A stretch of DNA of 64,000 bases from Pseudomonas sp. MUP55 (GTDB lineage Bacteria > Pseudomonadota > Gammaproteobacteria > Pseudomonadales > Pseudomonadaceae): assembly GCF_034043515.1 (NCBI RefSeq), contig NZ_CP138214.1, positions 5,525,501 through 5,589,500 on the forward strand. Reading direction: 5' to 3'. A model generated the notes under the pieces. That model searched no databases. It worked only from the letters and a program-made list of their open reading frames with translations, and had not been told where the DNA came from. Both the position numbers and the translations under genes were made by a program. This document shows positions 54,912 through 63,867 of the stretch, one piece after another. Each line of letters begins with the position of its first letter. The first letter of the stretch is position 1.

Positions 54912-55430
54912 CTAGTAGCTGCTCCTCTCCCAGACTTCAAAGTTGTAAGCCGGTTTATCCCCTTCGGCTGGGTTCTCCACATTCGACACCAACTTCCATT
55001 GGTTCGCATCAAACGCCGGAAACCATGCATCCCCTTCCGGGCTCAACGCCACCCGCGTCAGATACAGCCGATCCGCATGCTCTAGCCCCTGCGCATACAA
55101 CTGCGCGCCGCCGATCAGCATCAGCTCATCGACGCCCTGCTCCAGCGCCCACGCCTCGGCGCGTTCGACCGCAGCCTCCAGTGACGCAAATACTTGCGCA
55201 CCTTCAAGCACCAGGTCGGTTTGACGGCTGACCACGATGTTCAGGCGCCCCGGCAACGGTCGGCCCAGGGAATCCCAGGTCTTGCGCCCCATGATGATCG
55301 GCTTGCCGAGGGTGGTGGCCTTGAAATATTTGAAATCCCCCGGCAAGTGCCAGGGCATGCTGTTGTCGACGCCGATCACACGGTTTTCACCGAGGGCTGC
55401 GATCAGGCTTAAAGGGAGAGTCTTTTTCAT
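54912..55430 (-). CDS. folA: Dihydrofolate reductase
   Basis: A 172-residue chromosomal DHFR. LSLIAALGENRVIGVDNSMPWHLPGD contains the active-site Trp and the acidic Asp. KPIIMGRKTWDSLGRPLPGR binds NADPH. The ATG at 55430 (MKKTLPLS) is preferred to a GTG two codons upstream. Divergent from the DUF2868 gene with 69 bp between. Confidence 0.96.
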   Translation of the reverse strand: MKKTLPLSLIAALGENRVIGVDNSMPWHLPGDFKYFKATTLGKPIIMGRKTWDSLGRPLPGRLNIVVSRQTDLVLEGAQVFASLEAAVERAEAWALEQGVDELMLIGGAQLYAQGLEHADRLYLTRVALSPEGDAWFPAFDANQWKLVSNVENPAEGDKPAYNFEVWERSSY

Positions 55431-55499
55431 GGCCACGAGAATACCAGAGCTGCGAGTCAGCGGTTATGCTCCAACCTCACGAACACAACAGGATGGCGC

Positions 55500-56879
55500 G
55501 TGACTGCACTGAACCCGCTGCACACACTTTGGCTGACCGAAACCGTGCGCCTGCGCGAAGAACACGCCGGCCCCCTGGAAGACCTCGAAGCCAATCGCCT
55601 GGCCCGTGCGGCCGGTGGCGACCTGCCAACACGCATCGCACAGCGTGCCCTGCACCTGGCCGAACGCGATGGCCTGACCGGCGCCCTCAGCCGCTGGCTG
55701 CAAGGCGCGCGCCTGGCCGTGGTGCTGCTGGCGATCGTCGCGGTGGTCAGCGGCGCCGGCCTGGCGTTTGCCGCGCTGGGCAATGGCCTGGCCCCGGTGA
55801 ATGTGTTCTGGGCCCTGGGCAGTCTGCTCGGTCTGAACCTGATCCTGCTGCTCAGTTGGGCCCTGGGCCTGGTGTTTGCCGGCGAACACGGTGCCAGCCT
55901 CGGTCGACTGTGGCTGTGGCTCAGCGAAAAACTCGCGCGCGATGCCAAGGCCGCGCAGCTGGCACCGGCCCTGCTGCTGTTGCTGCAACGCCAGAAACTC
56001 AACCGCTGGGCCGTCGGTGTGCTGGTCCACAGCCTGTGGTTGCTGGCGTTGCTCAGCGCCCTGCTGGTTCTGCTGATGCTGCTCGCCACCCGGCGTTACG
56101 GCTTTGTGTGGGAAACCACCATCCTCGGTGCGGACACCTTCATCGCTGTCACCCAGGCCCTCGGCACCCTGCCCGCCCTGCTCGGTTTCAGTGTACCGAC
56201 GGTGGAGATGATCCGCGCCAGCGGCGACTCCGCGCTGAATATCGAAAGCGCCCGCCAGGCCTGGGCTGCGTGGCTGGTGGGGGTGTTGCTGGTGTACGGC
56301 CTGCTGCCGCGGCTGATACTCGCGCTGCTGTGCCTGTGGCGCTGGAAACGCGGGCGCGCGGCCTTGCGCCTGGACCTCAACCTGCCCGGCTATGCCCAAT
56401 TGCGCGAGCGCCTGATGCCGAGCAGCGAACGGTTGGGGGTCAACGATGCGGCGCCGGAACAATTGCACCAGGTGGCTGGCGGCATCAGTGAACTGCAAAG
56501 CGACGGCGCACTGCTGGTGGCCATCGAACTGGACGACCAGCGTCCTTGGCCACCCAAACTGCCCGGCACGGTCAAGGATGCCGGCATCCTCGACAGCCGC
56601 GAGTCGCGCAACAAACTGCTGGAGCAGCTCACGCGTTTTCCGCCCTCGCGCCTGGCCATTGCCTGCGACCCGCGGCGCTCGCCCGACCGTGGCAGCCTGG
56701 CGCTGATCGCCGAGCTGGCGCGCAGTGCGGCGGCGACGCGGGTGTGGCTGCTGCAAGCGCCGCCCGGCCAGGCGCTGGACGCCGAACGCCTGGGCGACTG
56801 GCACAGCGCGCTGCAGCAGCTTGAGCTGCCCTTCGCCGACTGTGCACTGTTGAACTGGCTGGAGAGCGGTCATGACTAA
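55500..56879 (+). CDS. DUF2868 membrane protein
   Basis: A 459-residue protein that starts with GTG. Four or more hydrophobic segments are visible (about residues 72-95, 100-122, 175-200 and 258-280), and the C-terminal 150 residues are soluble, with an IELDDQRPWPP stretch. It matches the DUF2868 family, which has no known function. Its end overlaps the next gene by 8 bp; the two are nearly always paired in pseudomonads and should work together, probably at the membrane. Confidence 0.85.
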   Translation: MTALNPLHTLWLTETVRLREEHAGPLEDLEANRLARAAGGDLPTRIAQRALHLAERDGLTGALSRWLQGARLAVVLLAIVAVVSGAGLAFAALGNGLAPVNVFWALGSLLGLNLILLLSWALGLVFAGEHGASLGRLWLWLSEKLARDAKAAQLAPALLLLLQRQKLNRWAVGVLVHSLWLLALLSALLVLLMLLATRRYGFVWETTILGADTFIAVTQALGTLPALLGFSVPTVEMIRASGDSALNIESARQAWAAWLVGVLLVYGLLPRLILALLCLWRWKRGRAALRLDLNLPGYAQLRERLMPSSERLGVNDAAPEQLHQVAGGISELQSDGALLVAIELDDQRPWPPKLPGTVKDAGILDSRESRNKLLEQLTRFPPSRLAIACDPRRSPDRGSLALIAELARSAAATRVWLLQAPPGQALDAERLGDWHSALQQLELPFADCALLNWLESGHD

Positions 56880-58239
56880 GCCCCTCAAGCTCGCCGTGGT
56901 CGGCCATACCAATGTGGGCAAGACCTCATTGCTGCGCACCCTGACCCGCGATGTCGGTTTTGGCGAAGTGTCCCATCGCCCCAGCACCACGCGGCATGTC
57001 GAAGGGGCGCGTTTGTCGGTGGACGGCGAAGCCTTGCTGGAGCTGTACGACACCCCCGGCCTGGAAGATGCCATCGCCCTGCTCGATTACCTGGAACGCC
57101 TGGACCGCCCCGGCGAACGCCTGGATGGCCCGGCACGCCTGACGCGCTTTCTGGAAGGCAGCGAGGCGCGCCAACGCTTCGAGCAGGAAGCCAAGGTGCT
57201 GCGCCAACTGCTGGCCTCGGATGCCGGCCTGTACGTGATCGATGCCCGCGAGCCGGTGCTGGCCAAGTACCGCGACGAGCTGCAAGTGCTGGCCAGCTGC
57301 GGCAAGCCCTTGCTGCCGGTGCTCAATTTCGTCAGCAGCAGCGACCACCGCGAACCCGACTGGCGCGAGGCCCTGGCTCGCCTCGGCCTGCATGCGCTGG
57401 TGCGTTTTGACAGCGTGGCGCCGCCGGAAGATGGCGAACGTCGCTTGTATGAAAGCCTGGCCCTGTTGCTGGAAAACGCGCGGCCGCAGCTGGAGCGGCT
57501 GATCCTCGATCAGCAAGCCCAACGCCAGGCCCGCCAGCAGAGCGCTGCGCGTTTGATCGCCGAACTGTTGATCGACTGTGCCGCCTGCCGACGCAGCGTG
57601 GTGACCGAGGATGAGCCACAGGCCATCAGCGACTTGCGCAAGGCCGTGCGCCAGCGCGAACAAAAGTGCGTGGAAGCCCTGCTCAGGCTGTTCGGCTTCC
57701 GCCCCCAGGACGCCGCCGCCAGCGATTTGCCGCTGCTGGACGGCCGCTGGGGCGACGACCTGTTCAACCCCGAAACCCTCAAGCAACTCGGGGTGCGCGT
57801 GGGTGGCGGGATCGCTGCGGGCGCGGCGGCCGGGGCCGGTGTCGACCTGCTGGTCGGCGGCCTGACCCTGGGCGCTGCCGCGCTGGCCGGCGCGATCGCC
57901 GGCGGTGCCCTGCAAACCGCGCGCAGCTATGGCAGCCGCCTGATGGGCAAGATCAAAGGTCAGCGCGAACTGACCGTGGACGACAGCGTGCTGCGCCTGC
58001 TCGCCCTGCGCCAACGCCAGTTGCTCAAGGCCTTGAACCTGCGCGGGCATGCGGCGATGCACAGCATCAAGGTCGACACGCCCCAGGACAAGACCTGGCG
58101 CGAAGGCAAACTGCCAGACGCGCTGAACAAGGCGCGTGCCTATCCGCAATGGTCGTCCCTCAACCCGCACCCCAAGTTGAGCCAAGCCGAGCGCCAGGAG
58201 CAAGTCGAGGCGCTGGCTCAGCGCCTGGACGACGCCTGA
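56872..58239 (+). CDS. GTPase with C-terminal DUF3482 domain
   Basis: A 455-residue protein. The G domain has G1 VVGHTNVGKTSLLRTL (about residues 9-24), switch regions and G3 DTPGLED. The C-terminal DUF3482 part includes a long Gly/Ala-rich stretch (about residues 305-345) that may insert into or lie on the membrane. The function is unknown; coupling to the DUF2868 gene suggests a membrane GTPase complex. It is convergent with the phosphonate cluster and overlaps its last gene by 22 bp. Confidence 0.86.
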   Translation: MTKPLKLAVVGHTNVGKTSLLRTLTRDVGFGEVSHRPSTTRHVEGARLSVDGEALLELYDTPGLEDAIALLDYLERLDRPGERLDGPARLTRFLEGSEARQRFEQEAKVLRQLLASDAGLYVIDAREPVLAKYRDELQVLASCGKPLLPVLNFVSSSDHREPDWREALARLGLHALVRFDSVAPPEDGERRLYESLALLLENARPQLERLILDQQAQRQARQQSAARLIAELLIDCAACRRSVVTEDEPQAISDLRKAVRQREQKCVEALLRLFGFRPQDAAASDLPLLDGRWGDDLFNPETLKQLGVRVGGGIAAGAAAGAGVDLLVGGLTLGAAALAGAIAGGALQTARSYGSRLMGKIKGQRELTVDDSVLRLLALRQRQLLKALNLRGHAAMHSIKVDTPQDKTWREGKLPDALNKARAYPQWSSLNPHPKLSQAERQEQVEALAQRLDDA

Positions 58240-58790
58240 TCGGCCAGTAGCTGCAGGGCCTTGGCCTTGAGCATTTCAAGGTCGAGCAACGACACGTGCA
58301 GGTCTTTGGCCTGCTCATCCCAGTGACGCAGGCGCAGGCTGATGTCACAAAGCGGGTGCTGCTCGAAGGCCTGCGCCTCCTGCGCGCTCATCACGCCCCC
58401 CTGGTACTCCAGCGTACGTCGGCTGGCCTCGCTCAACCGGGCGTAATAGTCCGGCTGGGCGAAGGTGAGGTAACGCTTGGCCTGCACGTGGTACTCCACC
58501 AACGTCGCCATGCGTTCGCCAAAGCCGGCACGACGCAGGTAATCGGCGCCCAGCCGCTCGTGACTGACCACGCCATAACCGCCCATGTTCGCTTCGCCCT
58601 GGCCACACAGGTGGCCGATATCGTGGAAAAACGCCGCCAACACCACTTCATCGTAAAAGCCTTCGGCCATCGCCTGCTGCGCGGCCTGGGACATGTGCTC
58701 GATCTGCGACACCGGCTCGCCGATGTAATCCGCCGTGCCATGCCGCTCGTACAGGCCGAACACCTCGGCCACCACCCGCTCGCGACTCAT
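58218..58790 (-). CDS. HD-domain phosphonate oxygenase (PhnZ/TmpB type)
   Basis: A 190-residue HD-domain protein. Residues typical of the mixed-valent di-iron PhnZ group are visible: Tyr22 and Glu25 in DYIGEPVSQIEH, His32, then HDIGHL (His56, Asp57, His60). Such enzymes cleave a 1-hydroxy-phosphonate with O2 to release phosphate. The start at 58790 overlaps the FAD oxidase gene by 4 bp; longer frames run inside that gene. No 2-oxoglutarate dioxygenase (PhnY or TmpA type) that would make the hydroxy substrate is seen in the window. Confidence 0.85.
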   Translation of the reverse strand: MSRERVVAEVFGLYERHGTADYIGEPVSQIEHMSQAAQQAMAEGFYDEVVLAAFFHDIGHLCGQGEANMGGYGVVSHERLGADYLRRAGFGERMATLVEYHVQAKRYLTFAQPDYYARLSEASRRTLEYQGGVMSAQEAQAFEQHPLCDISLRLRHWDEQAKDLHVSLLDLEMLKAKALQLLADQASSRR

Positions 58791-59923
58791 GACGCCGGCC
58801 CCCATAATGCCGTGATGTTTCCCTCGGCCATCGCCGGCCCCACGCTCATGCCCACGCCGGTGTGCATCAGCGCAATACTCATCCCCGCAGCCACCTGCAC
58901 AAACGAAAACGGCCCGGGCCCACGTGAGCCATACACGCCCTGCCAACGCTCGACCACCTGGATCTGGCAGCTCAGGGTCTGCTCGGCCAGGTGGATCAGC
59001 CAGTCGTCGACCTGCTCGGCATTGAATGGCGAGGCATCGCTGCCGTAGTCGTGGGAGTCGCCGATGATCAAGTCGCCGTGGGGCGTAGGGCTGATCAGCA
59101 GGTGAATGCCGTGGGCATGCAGGTGCGGTGCTTCGCGCAGGATCTGCGCCTGTACCGGTGCGGCTTGCGGCAGGTCGGCAAACGCGCCGTAGTGCACGCA
59201 ACTCAGACCCGTCAGCAACGCGTGTTGCAGGTTCAGCGCCCGTGCGGGCCGCGCACGCAGCATCTGCAGGCGGCAGATCTGCGGGTTGAGCGGGGCAATC
59301 GATTCGGCCAGCAGGGTCTGGTAGTCGTGTCCGGAGCAGACGAGGATCTGCTCAGCGCGAAAGCTGCCCGCCGTGCTGTGCAACCGGCCTGGTTCGACGT
59401 CGCGCACCAGGGTGGAAAAATGAAACTCCACGCCCAGATCCTGGGCCAGGTAATTGATCAGCGCCGGGATCGCTTCTCGCGAATACAGTTGCTGATCGTC
59501 CTTGCCATGCAGCGCGGCACGGTGATGGCGGAACTGGCCGCCGTACAGGTCGTTCAAGGCTGCGCCTTGCAGCAGCTCGACGTTGTAGCCGTGCTCGCGG
59601 GCACGCCCGGCGCAGAAGGCTTCGAGCAGGTGCTCTTCGGCTTCGGTACGGGCGAACAGGTAGGAGCCATTGCGCTTGAGCTCAAGGCCGGCGACCTGCG
59701 CCCAGTGCCCCCAGATATCGCGGCTTTGCCGTGCCAGGTCGAGCATCGGCCCCGGCGGTTGCCCGGTGACCAGCGCCTGGCCGAAGTTGCGCACCGAGGC
59801 GCCCAGCGGGGTGGCGCTGCGCTCGAAGACCTTGACCTTCAGCCCGCGCCTGGCGGCGGCGTAGGCGTGGGAGAGGCCGAGGATGCCCGCGCCGATGATC
59901 AGCAGATCGGTGTGGTGTGTCAT
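58787..59923 (-). CDS. FAD-dependent aminophosphonate oxidase (TIGR03364-like)
   Basis: A 378-residue DAO-type flavoprotein. The dinucleotide site is LLIIGAGILGLSHAYAA at the N-terminus, and the C-terminal MHTGVGMSVGPAMAEGN end closes the FAD domain. The family is found in phosphonate clusters and is thought to oxidise 2-aminoethylphosphonate or its N-methyl form to phosphonoacetaldehyde. It lies next to the HD oxygenase and downstream of a phosphonate ABC transporter. The start at 59923 was chosen because the upstream frame runs into a REP pair. Confidence 0.85.
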   Translation of the reverse strand: MTHHTDLLIIGAGILGLSHAYAAARRGLKVKVFERSATPLGASVRNFGQALVTGQPPGPMLDLARQSRDIWGHWAQVAGLELKRNGSYLFARTEAEEHLLEAFCAGRAREHGYNVELLQGAALNDLYGGQFRHHRAALHGKDDQQLYSREAIPALINYLAQDLGVEFHFSTLVRDVEPGRLHSTAGSFRAEQILVCSGHDYQTLLAESIAPLNPQICRLQMLRARPARALNLQHALLTGLSCVHYGAFADLPQAAPVQAQILREAPHLHAHGIHLLISPTPHGDLIIGDSHDYGSDASPFNAEQVDDWLIHLAEQTLSCQIQVVERWQGVYGSRGPGPFSFVQVAAGMSIALMHTGVGMSVGPAMAEGNITALWGPAS

Positions 59924-59948
59924 TTGGTGATGTCCTGTTTTCGAGGCC

Positions 59949-60024
59949 TTATCGGGGCAAGCCCCCTCCCACATTTGACTGTGTTCGCTATCAAATTGTG
60001 GGAGGGGGCTTGCCCCCGATAAGG
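59949..60024. repeat. REP pair in outward (reversed) order within the phosphonate cluster
   Basis: Two REPs of the TGTGGGAGGGGGCTTGC family in reversed order; the outer ends CCTTATCGGGG and CCCCGATAAGG are complementary. It lies between the binding-protein gene and the FAD oxidase gene and could lower expression of the downstream oxidase genes. Confidence 0.85.
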
Positions 60025-60045
60025 CCATCAGCACTAACGAAAAGC

Positions 60046-61068
60046 CTACTGACCCGCCACCTTCTCCGACTTGCCGTCATAGCGCTTGCGCCATTCAGTC
60101 AGGATGCTGTCGCGGTTCTTCGACGCCCAGGCAAAGTCGTTCTTGATCAGCCGTTGCTCATAATCGGCGGGCAATTCGGTCTGCGGCTTGGCAATCCCTG
60201 GCTGGGCCAGCACTGCGAAGTTGTCCTTGTACAGTTCTATCGCCGCCGGGCTGGCGGAGAAGTCCGCAAGTTTTCTGGCGGCATCAGCGTGGCTTGTGCC
60301 CTTGATCACCGCCGTGGCTTCGATGTCCCAGCCCAGGCCTTCCTTGGGCAGGATGATGTCCAGCGGAGCCCCTTGGCGCTTCAACTGTACGGCTGGATAT
60401 TCAAACGAAATACCAATCGGAAACTCCCCGGACGCCGCCAGCTTGCACGGCTTGGAGCCGGAGTGAACGTACTGCCCGATGTTCTGGTGCAGGTCGTCCA
60501 TGTACTGCCAGCCCTGTTTCTCGCCAAAGGTTTGCAACCAGGCGCTCACGTCCAGAAAGCCGGTGCCCGAGGACGCCGGGTTGGGCATGACGATCTTGCC
60601 TTTGTACTCGGGCTTGGTCAGGTCCTGCCAACTCACCGGTTTGCTCAGGCCCTGTTTCTCGGCTTCGACGGTGTTGAAGCAAATGGTCGCGGCCCACACG
60701 TCCATGCCGACCCAGGCCGGTGGGTTGGCGGCGTCGCGGTAGTTCTTGCCGATTTTGTCCAGGTCTTTCGGGGCATAGCTGTCGAGCATGCCTTGTTGAT
60801 CGAGAATCGCCAGGCTGGAGGCGGCCAGGCCCCACACCACATCGGCCTGCGGGCGGTCTTTTTCGGCCAGCAGCTTGGCGGTGATGATGCCGGTAGAGTC
60901 GCGCACCCACTTGATTTCGACGTCCGGGTTGGCCTGCTCGAAGGCCTTTTTGTAGGTTTTCAATTGCTCGGCTTCGAGGGCCGTGTACACAGTCAGTTCG
61001 GTTTTGGCGAAGGCATTCAGGCTGAATGCAGTGAGTACGGCAGCGACCAGCGCCAGTGGCTTGAACAT
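60046..61068 (-). CDS. 2-Aminoethylphosphonate-type ABC transporter binding protein
   Basis: A 340-residue periplasmic binding protein with a signal peptide (residues 1-22, ending AFA). The fold is that of iron(III)/phosphonate-type binders (LTVYTALEAEQLKTYKKAFE at the mature start). The sequence GIITAKLLAEK with ASSGTGFLDVSAWLQ is typical of the putative 2-aminoethylphosphonate binder group (PhnS2-like). The assignment to a phosphonate is supported by the oxidase and HD genes downstream. It follows the permease by 20 bp with an AGGAGG ribosome site. Confidence 0.85.
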   Translation of the reverse strand: MFKPLALVAAVLTAFSLNAFAKTELTVYTALEAEQLKTYKKAFEQANPDVEIKWVRDSTGIITAKLLAEKDRPQADVVWGLAASSLAILDQQGMLDSYAPKDLDKIGKNYRDAANPPAWVGMDVWAATICFNTVEAEKQGLSKPVSWQDLTKPEYKGKIVMPNPASSGTGFLDVSAWLQTFGEKQGWQYMDDLHQNIGQYVHSGSKPCKLAASGEFPIGISFEYPAVQLKRQGAPLDIILPKEGLGWDIEATAVIKGTSHADAARKLADFSASPAAIELYKDNFAVLAQPGIAKPQTELPADYEQRLIKNDFAWASKNRDSILTEWRKRYDGKSEKVAGQ

Positions 61069-61088
61069 CGAATACCTCCTTTGAAGAG

Positions 61089-62801
61089 TCATTGCCCGGG
61101 CGCGGTCTGGCGCCAGGCTTGGGAGCGGCGCAAGGCGCCACGTGAAGCCCACGCCAGCAACAGCGAGACGCTGCCTGAGGTGAACAGAATCAGGGTCGAC
61201 ATGGCCGCCGCGCCGCCCACATTGCCGGCGTCGTCCATGTTCAACACGGCGACGGCGGCGAGGATGGTGTCGGGGCTGTAGAGGAAGATCGCGGCGGAGA
61301 CGGTGGTCATGGCCGACATGAACAGGTACCGCAGGATGTCCAGCAGCGCGGGCAGGCAGATCGGCACCGTCACTTTCAAATAATGGCGGTAGAGCGGCGC
61401 CTTGAGAGACAACGCGGCGGCTTCGAACTCGACGTCCAGCTGGCGCAGCGCGGTGGTGGCGGTCATTTGCGCAGTGGTCAAATAATGCGCAATGGTGCAC
61501 ACCACCAATAGCGCCATGCTGCCGTAGAACACGTGCAGCGGGTTGCCGCTGAGGTTGAAAAAGAACACGTAGCCCAGGCCCAACACCAGGCCCGGTACGG
61601 CCATCGGCACAAAACTGAGCAGGCGCAGGGCCAGGTTCAGGCCCTGTTGACCCCTGGTTTTCTCCATCAGGTAGGCGCCGGTGAAGATCAGCACACTGCC
61701 AATAAGCGCCGTGCACAGCGCCAGGGTCAGGCTGTTGCGGTAGGCCAGCCAGCCGCCGCCGGCGGTGTCTTCGAACTGGTAGTGGCTCAACGACAGCGAC
61801 AGGTTGTAGGGCCAGAATTTGACCAGCGAGGAGTACACCGCCATGCCGAACACCAACAGCAGTGCCGCGCAGATCAGCAGCACGACCGCCAGGTAGCAGC
61901 CGTCCCTTGAACGCGACGGCAGCGGCTGGAACACCTGGGCGCGACCGCTCATGGCATCACCCTGACGGCGCCGCAACCATGCATCCACGCCAAAGCTGAA
62001 CAGCGCCGGCAACAGCAGCACCATGCCGATCAAGGCGCCACGGCCGAACTGTTGCTGGCCGACCACCGCCTTGTAGGCCTCCAGGGCCAGCACCTGATAG
62101 TCCCCACCGACCACCACGGGCACGCCGAAGTCGGTGATGGTCAGGGTAAACACCAGGCAAAACGCGGCGAACACCGCCTGGCGCGTGGCCGGCCAGGTGA
62201 TGCTGCGAAACGCCCGGGCGGGGCTGGCGCCCATGCTGGAGGCGGCGTCGAACAAGCGCGCATCCGCCAGCGACAAGGCAGACAGCAGAATCATCAAGGC
62301 ATGTGGGAAGGTGTAAATCACTTCGCCCAGCACAATGCCCCAGAAGCCGTAGATATTGTCCGAGAGCAGGCCGCGCAACAGCCCCTGGTTGCCGAACAGG
62401 TACACCAGCGCGATGCCCGGCAACATCGAAGGTGCCATCAACGGCAGCAGCGACACGCCGCGCCAGATCACCTTGCCCGCAATCAAAGTGCGCTGCAGCG
62501 CGTATGCAAACAGGTAGGCCAGCGGTACGACGATGACCGCAACGCTCAAGGAAACTTTCAGGCTGTTGCCCAGCAACCAGTGGAAGTTGGCACTGGTCAG
62601 CAGTTCCCGTGCGGCTACCAGGCCGCCGCCCTGCCCGGCTTCGCTGCTGAAGCCGCGCCAGAAAATCGCCAGCAGCGGCAGCAGCACCGCCACGACCAAC
62701 AGGCCCAGCCAGAGTACTTTGCCGCCGACCACGAACAGGCGGTCGCCCATTTCAGCTCGGGAGGGAGTGCGCGGTAGCGTCAATGCGCTGTCCACCGCCA
62801 T
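61089..62801 (-). CDS. Phosphonate ABC transporter permease, two domains fused
   Basis: A 570-residue inner-membrane protein with about twelve hydrophobic segments. Two copies of the ABC permease EAA loop are seen (ASSMGASPARAFRSITWPA and EAAALSLKAPLYRHYLKVTV), so both permease halves are in one chain, as in iron(III)-type transporters and the PhnU2 group. The ATG at 62801, one base after the ATPase stop codon, is preferred to a TTG nine bases upstream. Confidence 0.88.
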   Translation of the reverse strand: MAVDSALTLPRTPSRAEMGDRLFVVGGKVLWLGLLVVAVLLPLLAIFWRGFSSEAGQGGGLVAARELLTSANFHWLLGNSLKVSLSVAVIVVPLAYLFAYALQRTLIAGKVIWRGVSLLPLMAPSMLPGIALVYLFGNQGLLRGLLSDNIYGFWGIVLGEVIYTFPHALMILLSALSLADARLFDAASSMGASPARAFRSITWPATRQAVFAAFCLVFTLTITDFGVPVVVGGDYQVLALEAYKAVVGQQQFGRGALIGMVLLLPALFSFGVDAWLRRRQGDAMSGRAQVFQPLPSRSRDGCYLAVVLLICAALLLVFGMAVYSSLVKFWPYNLSLSLSHYQFEDTAGGGWLAYRNSLTLALCTALIGSVLIFTGAYLMEKTRGQQGLNLALRLLSFVPMAVPGLVLGLGYVFFFNLSGNPLHVFYGSMALLVVCTIAHYLTTAQMTATTALRQLDVEFEAAALSLKAPLYRHYLKVTVPICLPALLDILRYLFMSAMTTVSAAIFLYSPDTILAAVAVLNMDDAGNVGGAAAMSTLILFTSGSVSLLLAWASRGALRRSQAWRQTAPGQ

Positions 62802-62802
62802 C

Positions 62803-63867
62803 TCAGGCAAACACCTGCAAGCTGCGCGGCGGCAAAGCCACCAGAATGTCCTGGGCGCCCAGGCGCGGCATGGCTTCCGGTGCCAGCTCGGCCAGCAGCG
62901 GGTGGCCCGGCAACTGTTCCAGCTCGAAACTCATGCGGCAGCGGTTGCCCAGAAAGGTGATCTCGCGGACTTTGGCCGGGAACAGGTTTTCCTCATGCAC
63001 CGGCGGGTTCACGCTGATCGCTTCCGGGCGGCAGAACAGGCGACCGGAGGTGGCTTGGCCGGCGTCGTCAGCCAGGCGCAGGTTCATGCCGCCGACCTGG
63101 GCATGGCTGGCGCTGTTACGGCTGAACGGCAGCCAGTTGCCCTGGCCGACGAACTCGGCCACGAACGGTGTGGCCGGGCGATCATAGATTTCCTGCGGCG
63201 TGGCGTACTGCTCCACCTTGCCGTTGTTCATCACCGCGATGCGGTCGGCCATCAACATGGCCTCGTCCTGGTTGTGGGTGACCATCAGCGTGGTGATGCC
63301 CAGGCGGCGTTGGAGGTGGCGCAACTCGGTACACAGGTGCTCGCGAACCCGCGCGTCGAGGGCCGACATGGGTTCATCGAGCAGCAATAACGACGGCGCA
63401 GGCGCCAGGGCCCGCGCCAGGGCGACACGTTGTTGCTGGCCACCGGAGAGTTGGCCGGGGTATTTCTTTTCGCTGCCGAGCAGGCCCACCAGTTCGAGCA
63501 TTTGCCCGACGCGCGTGCGCACTTCATCACGACCGCAGCCGGTGAGGCCGTAGCCGATGTTCGCTTCAACGGTCAGGTTGGGAAACAGCGCGTAGGACTG
63601 GAACAAAATGCCGTAGTCCCGCGCCTGGGGTGGCAGCGTGGAAACATCGCGCTCACCCAGGTAAAGCTCGCCGCTGTCCTGGCGCTCAAGGCCGGCGATG
63701 CAGCGCAGCAAGGTGGTCTTGCCGCAACCGGACGGGCCCAGCAGACACACCAGTTCGCCGGCGGCGACGTCCAGGGACACGTTGTCCAACGCGGTAAAGG
63801 CGCCGAAGCGTTTCTGGATACCGCGCACCTTCATCGGCGCGCCGGGCTGGGTCAGGGCTGTGTTCAT
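62803..63867 (-). CDS. Phosphonate ABC transporter ATPase
   Basis: A 354-residue ABC ATPase. Walker A is LGPSGCGKTTLLR, the signature LSGGQQQRVALARAL and Walker B LLLDEPMSALD; a C-terminal TOBE-like regulatory domain follows (about residues 240-354). It matches the PhnT2-type ATPase of 2-aminoethylphosphonate importers. The ATG at 63867 has an AGGTG site and is preferred to a GTG three codons upstream. It is the first gene of the cluster visible here. Confidence 0.9.
   Translation of the reverse strand: MNTALTQPGAPMKVRGIQKRFGAFTALDNVSLDVAAGELVCLLGPSGCGKTTLLRCIAGLERQDSGELYLGERDVSTLPPQARDYGILFQSYALFPNLTVEANIGYGLTGCGRDEVRTRVGQMLELVGLLGSEKKYPGQLSGGQQQRVALARALAPAPSLLLLDEPMSALDARVREHLCTELRHLQRRLGITTLMVTHNQDEAMLMADRIAVMNNGKVEQYATPQEIYDRPATPFVAEFVGQGNWLPFSRNSASHAQVGGMNLRLADDAGQATSGRLFCRPEAISVNPPVHEENLFPAKVREITFLGNRCRMSFELEQLPGHPLLAELAPEAMPRLGAQDILVALPPRSLQVFA

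Noticed and set aside
56926..58203. Minus-strand frame opposite the DUF3482 GTPase
   Set aside because: GTPase motifs identify the plus-strand gene; the antisense frame has no recognisable feature.
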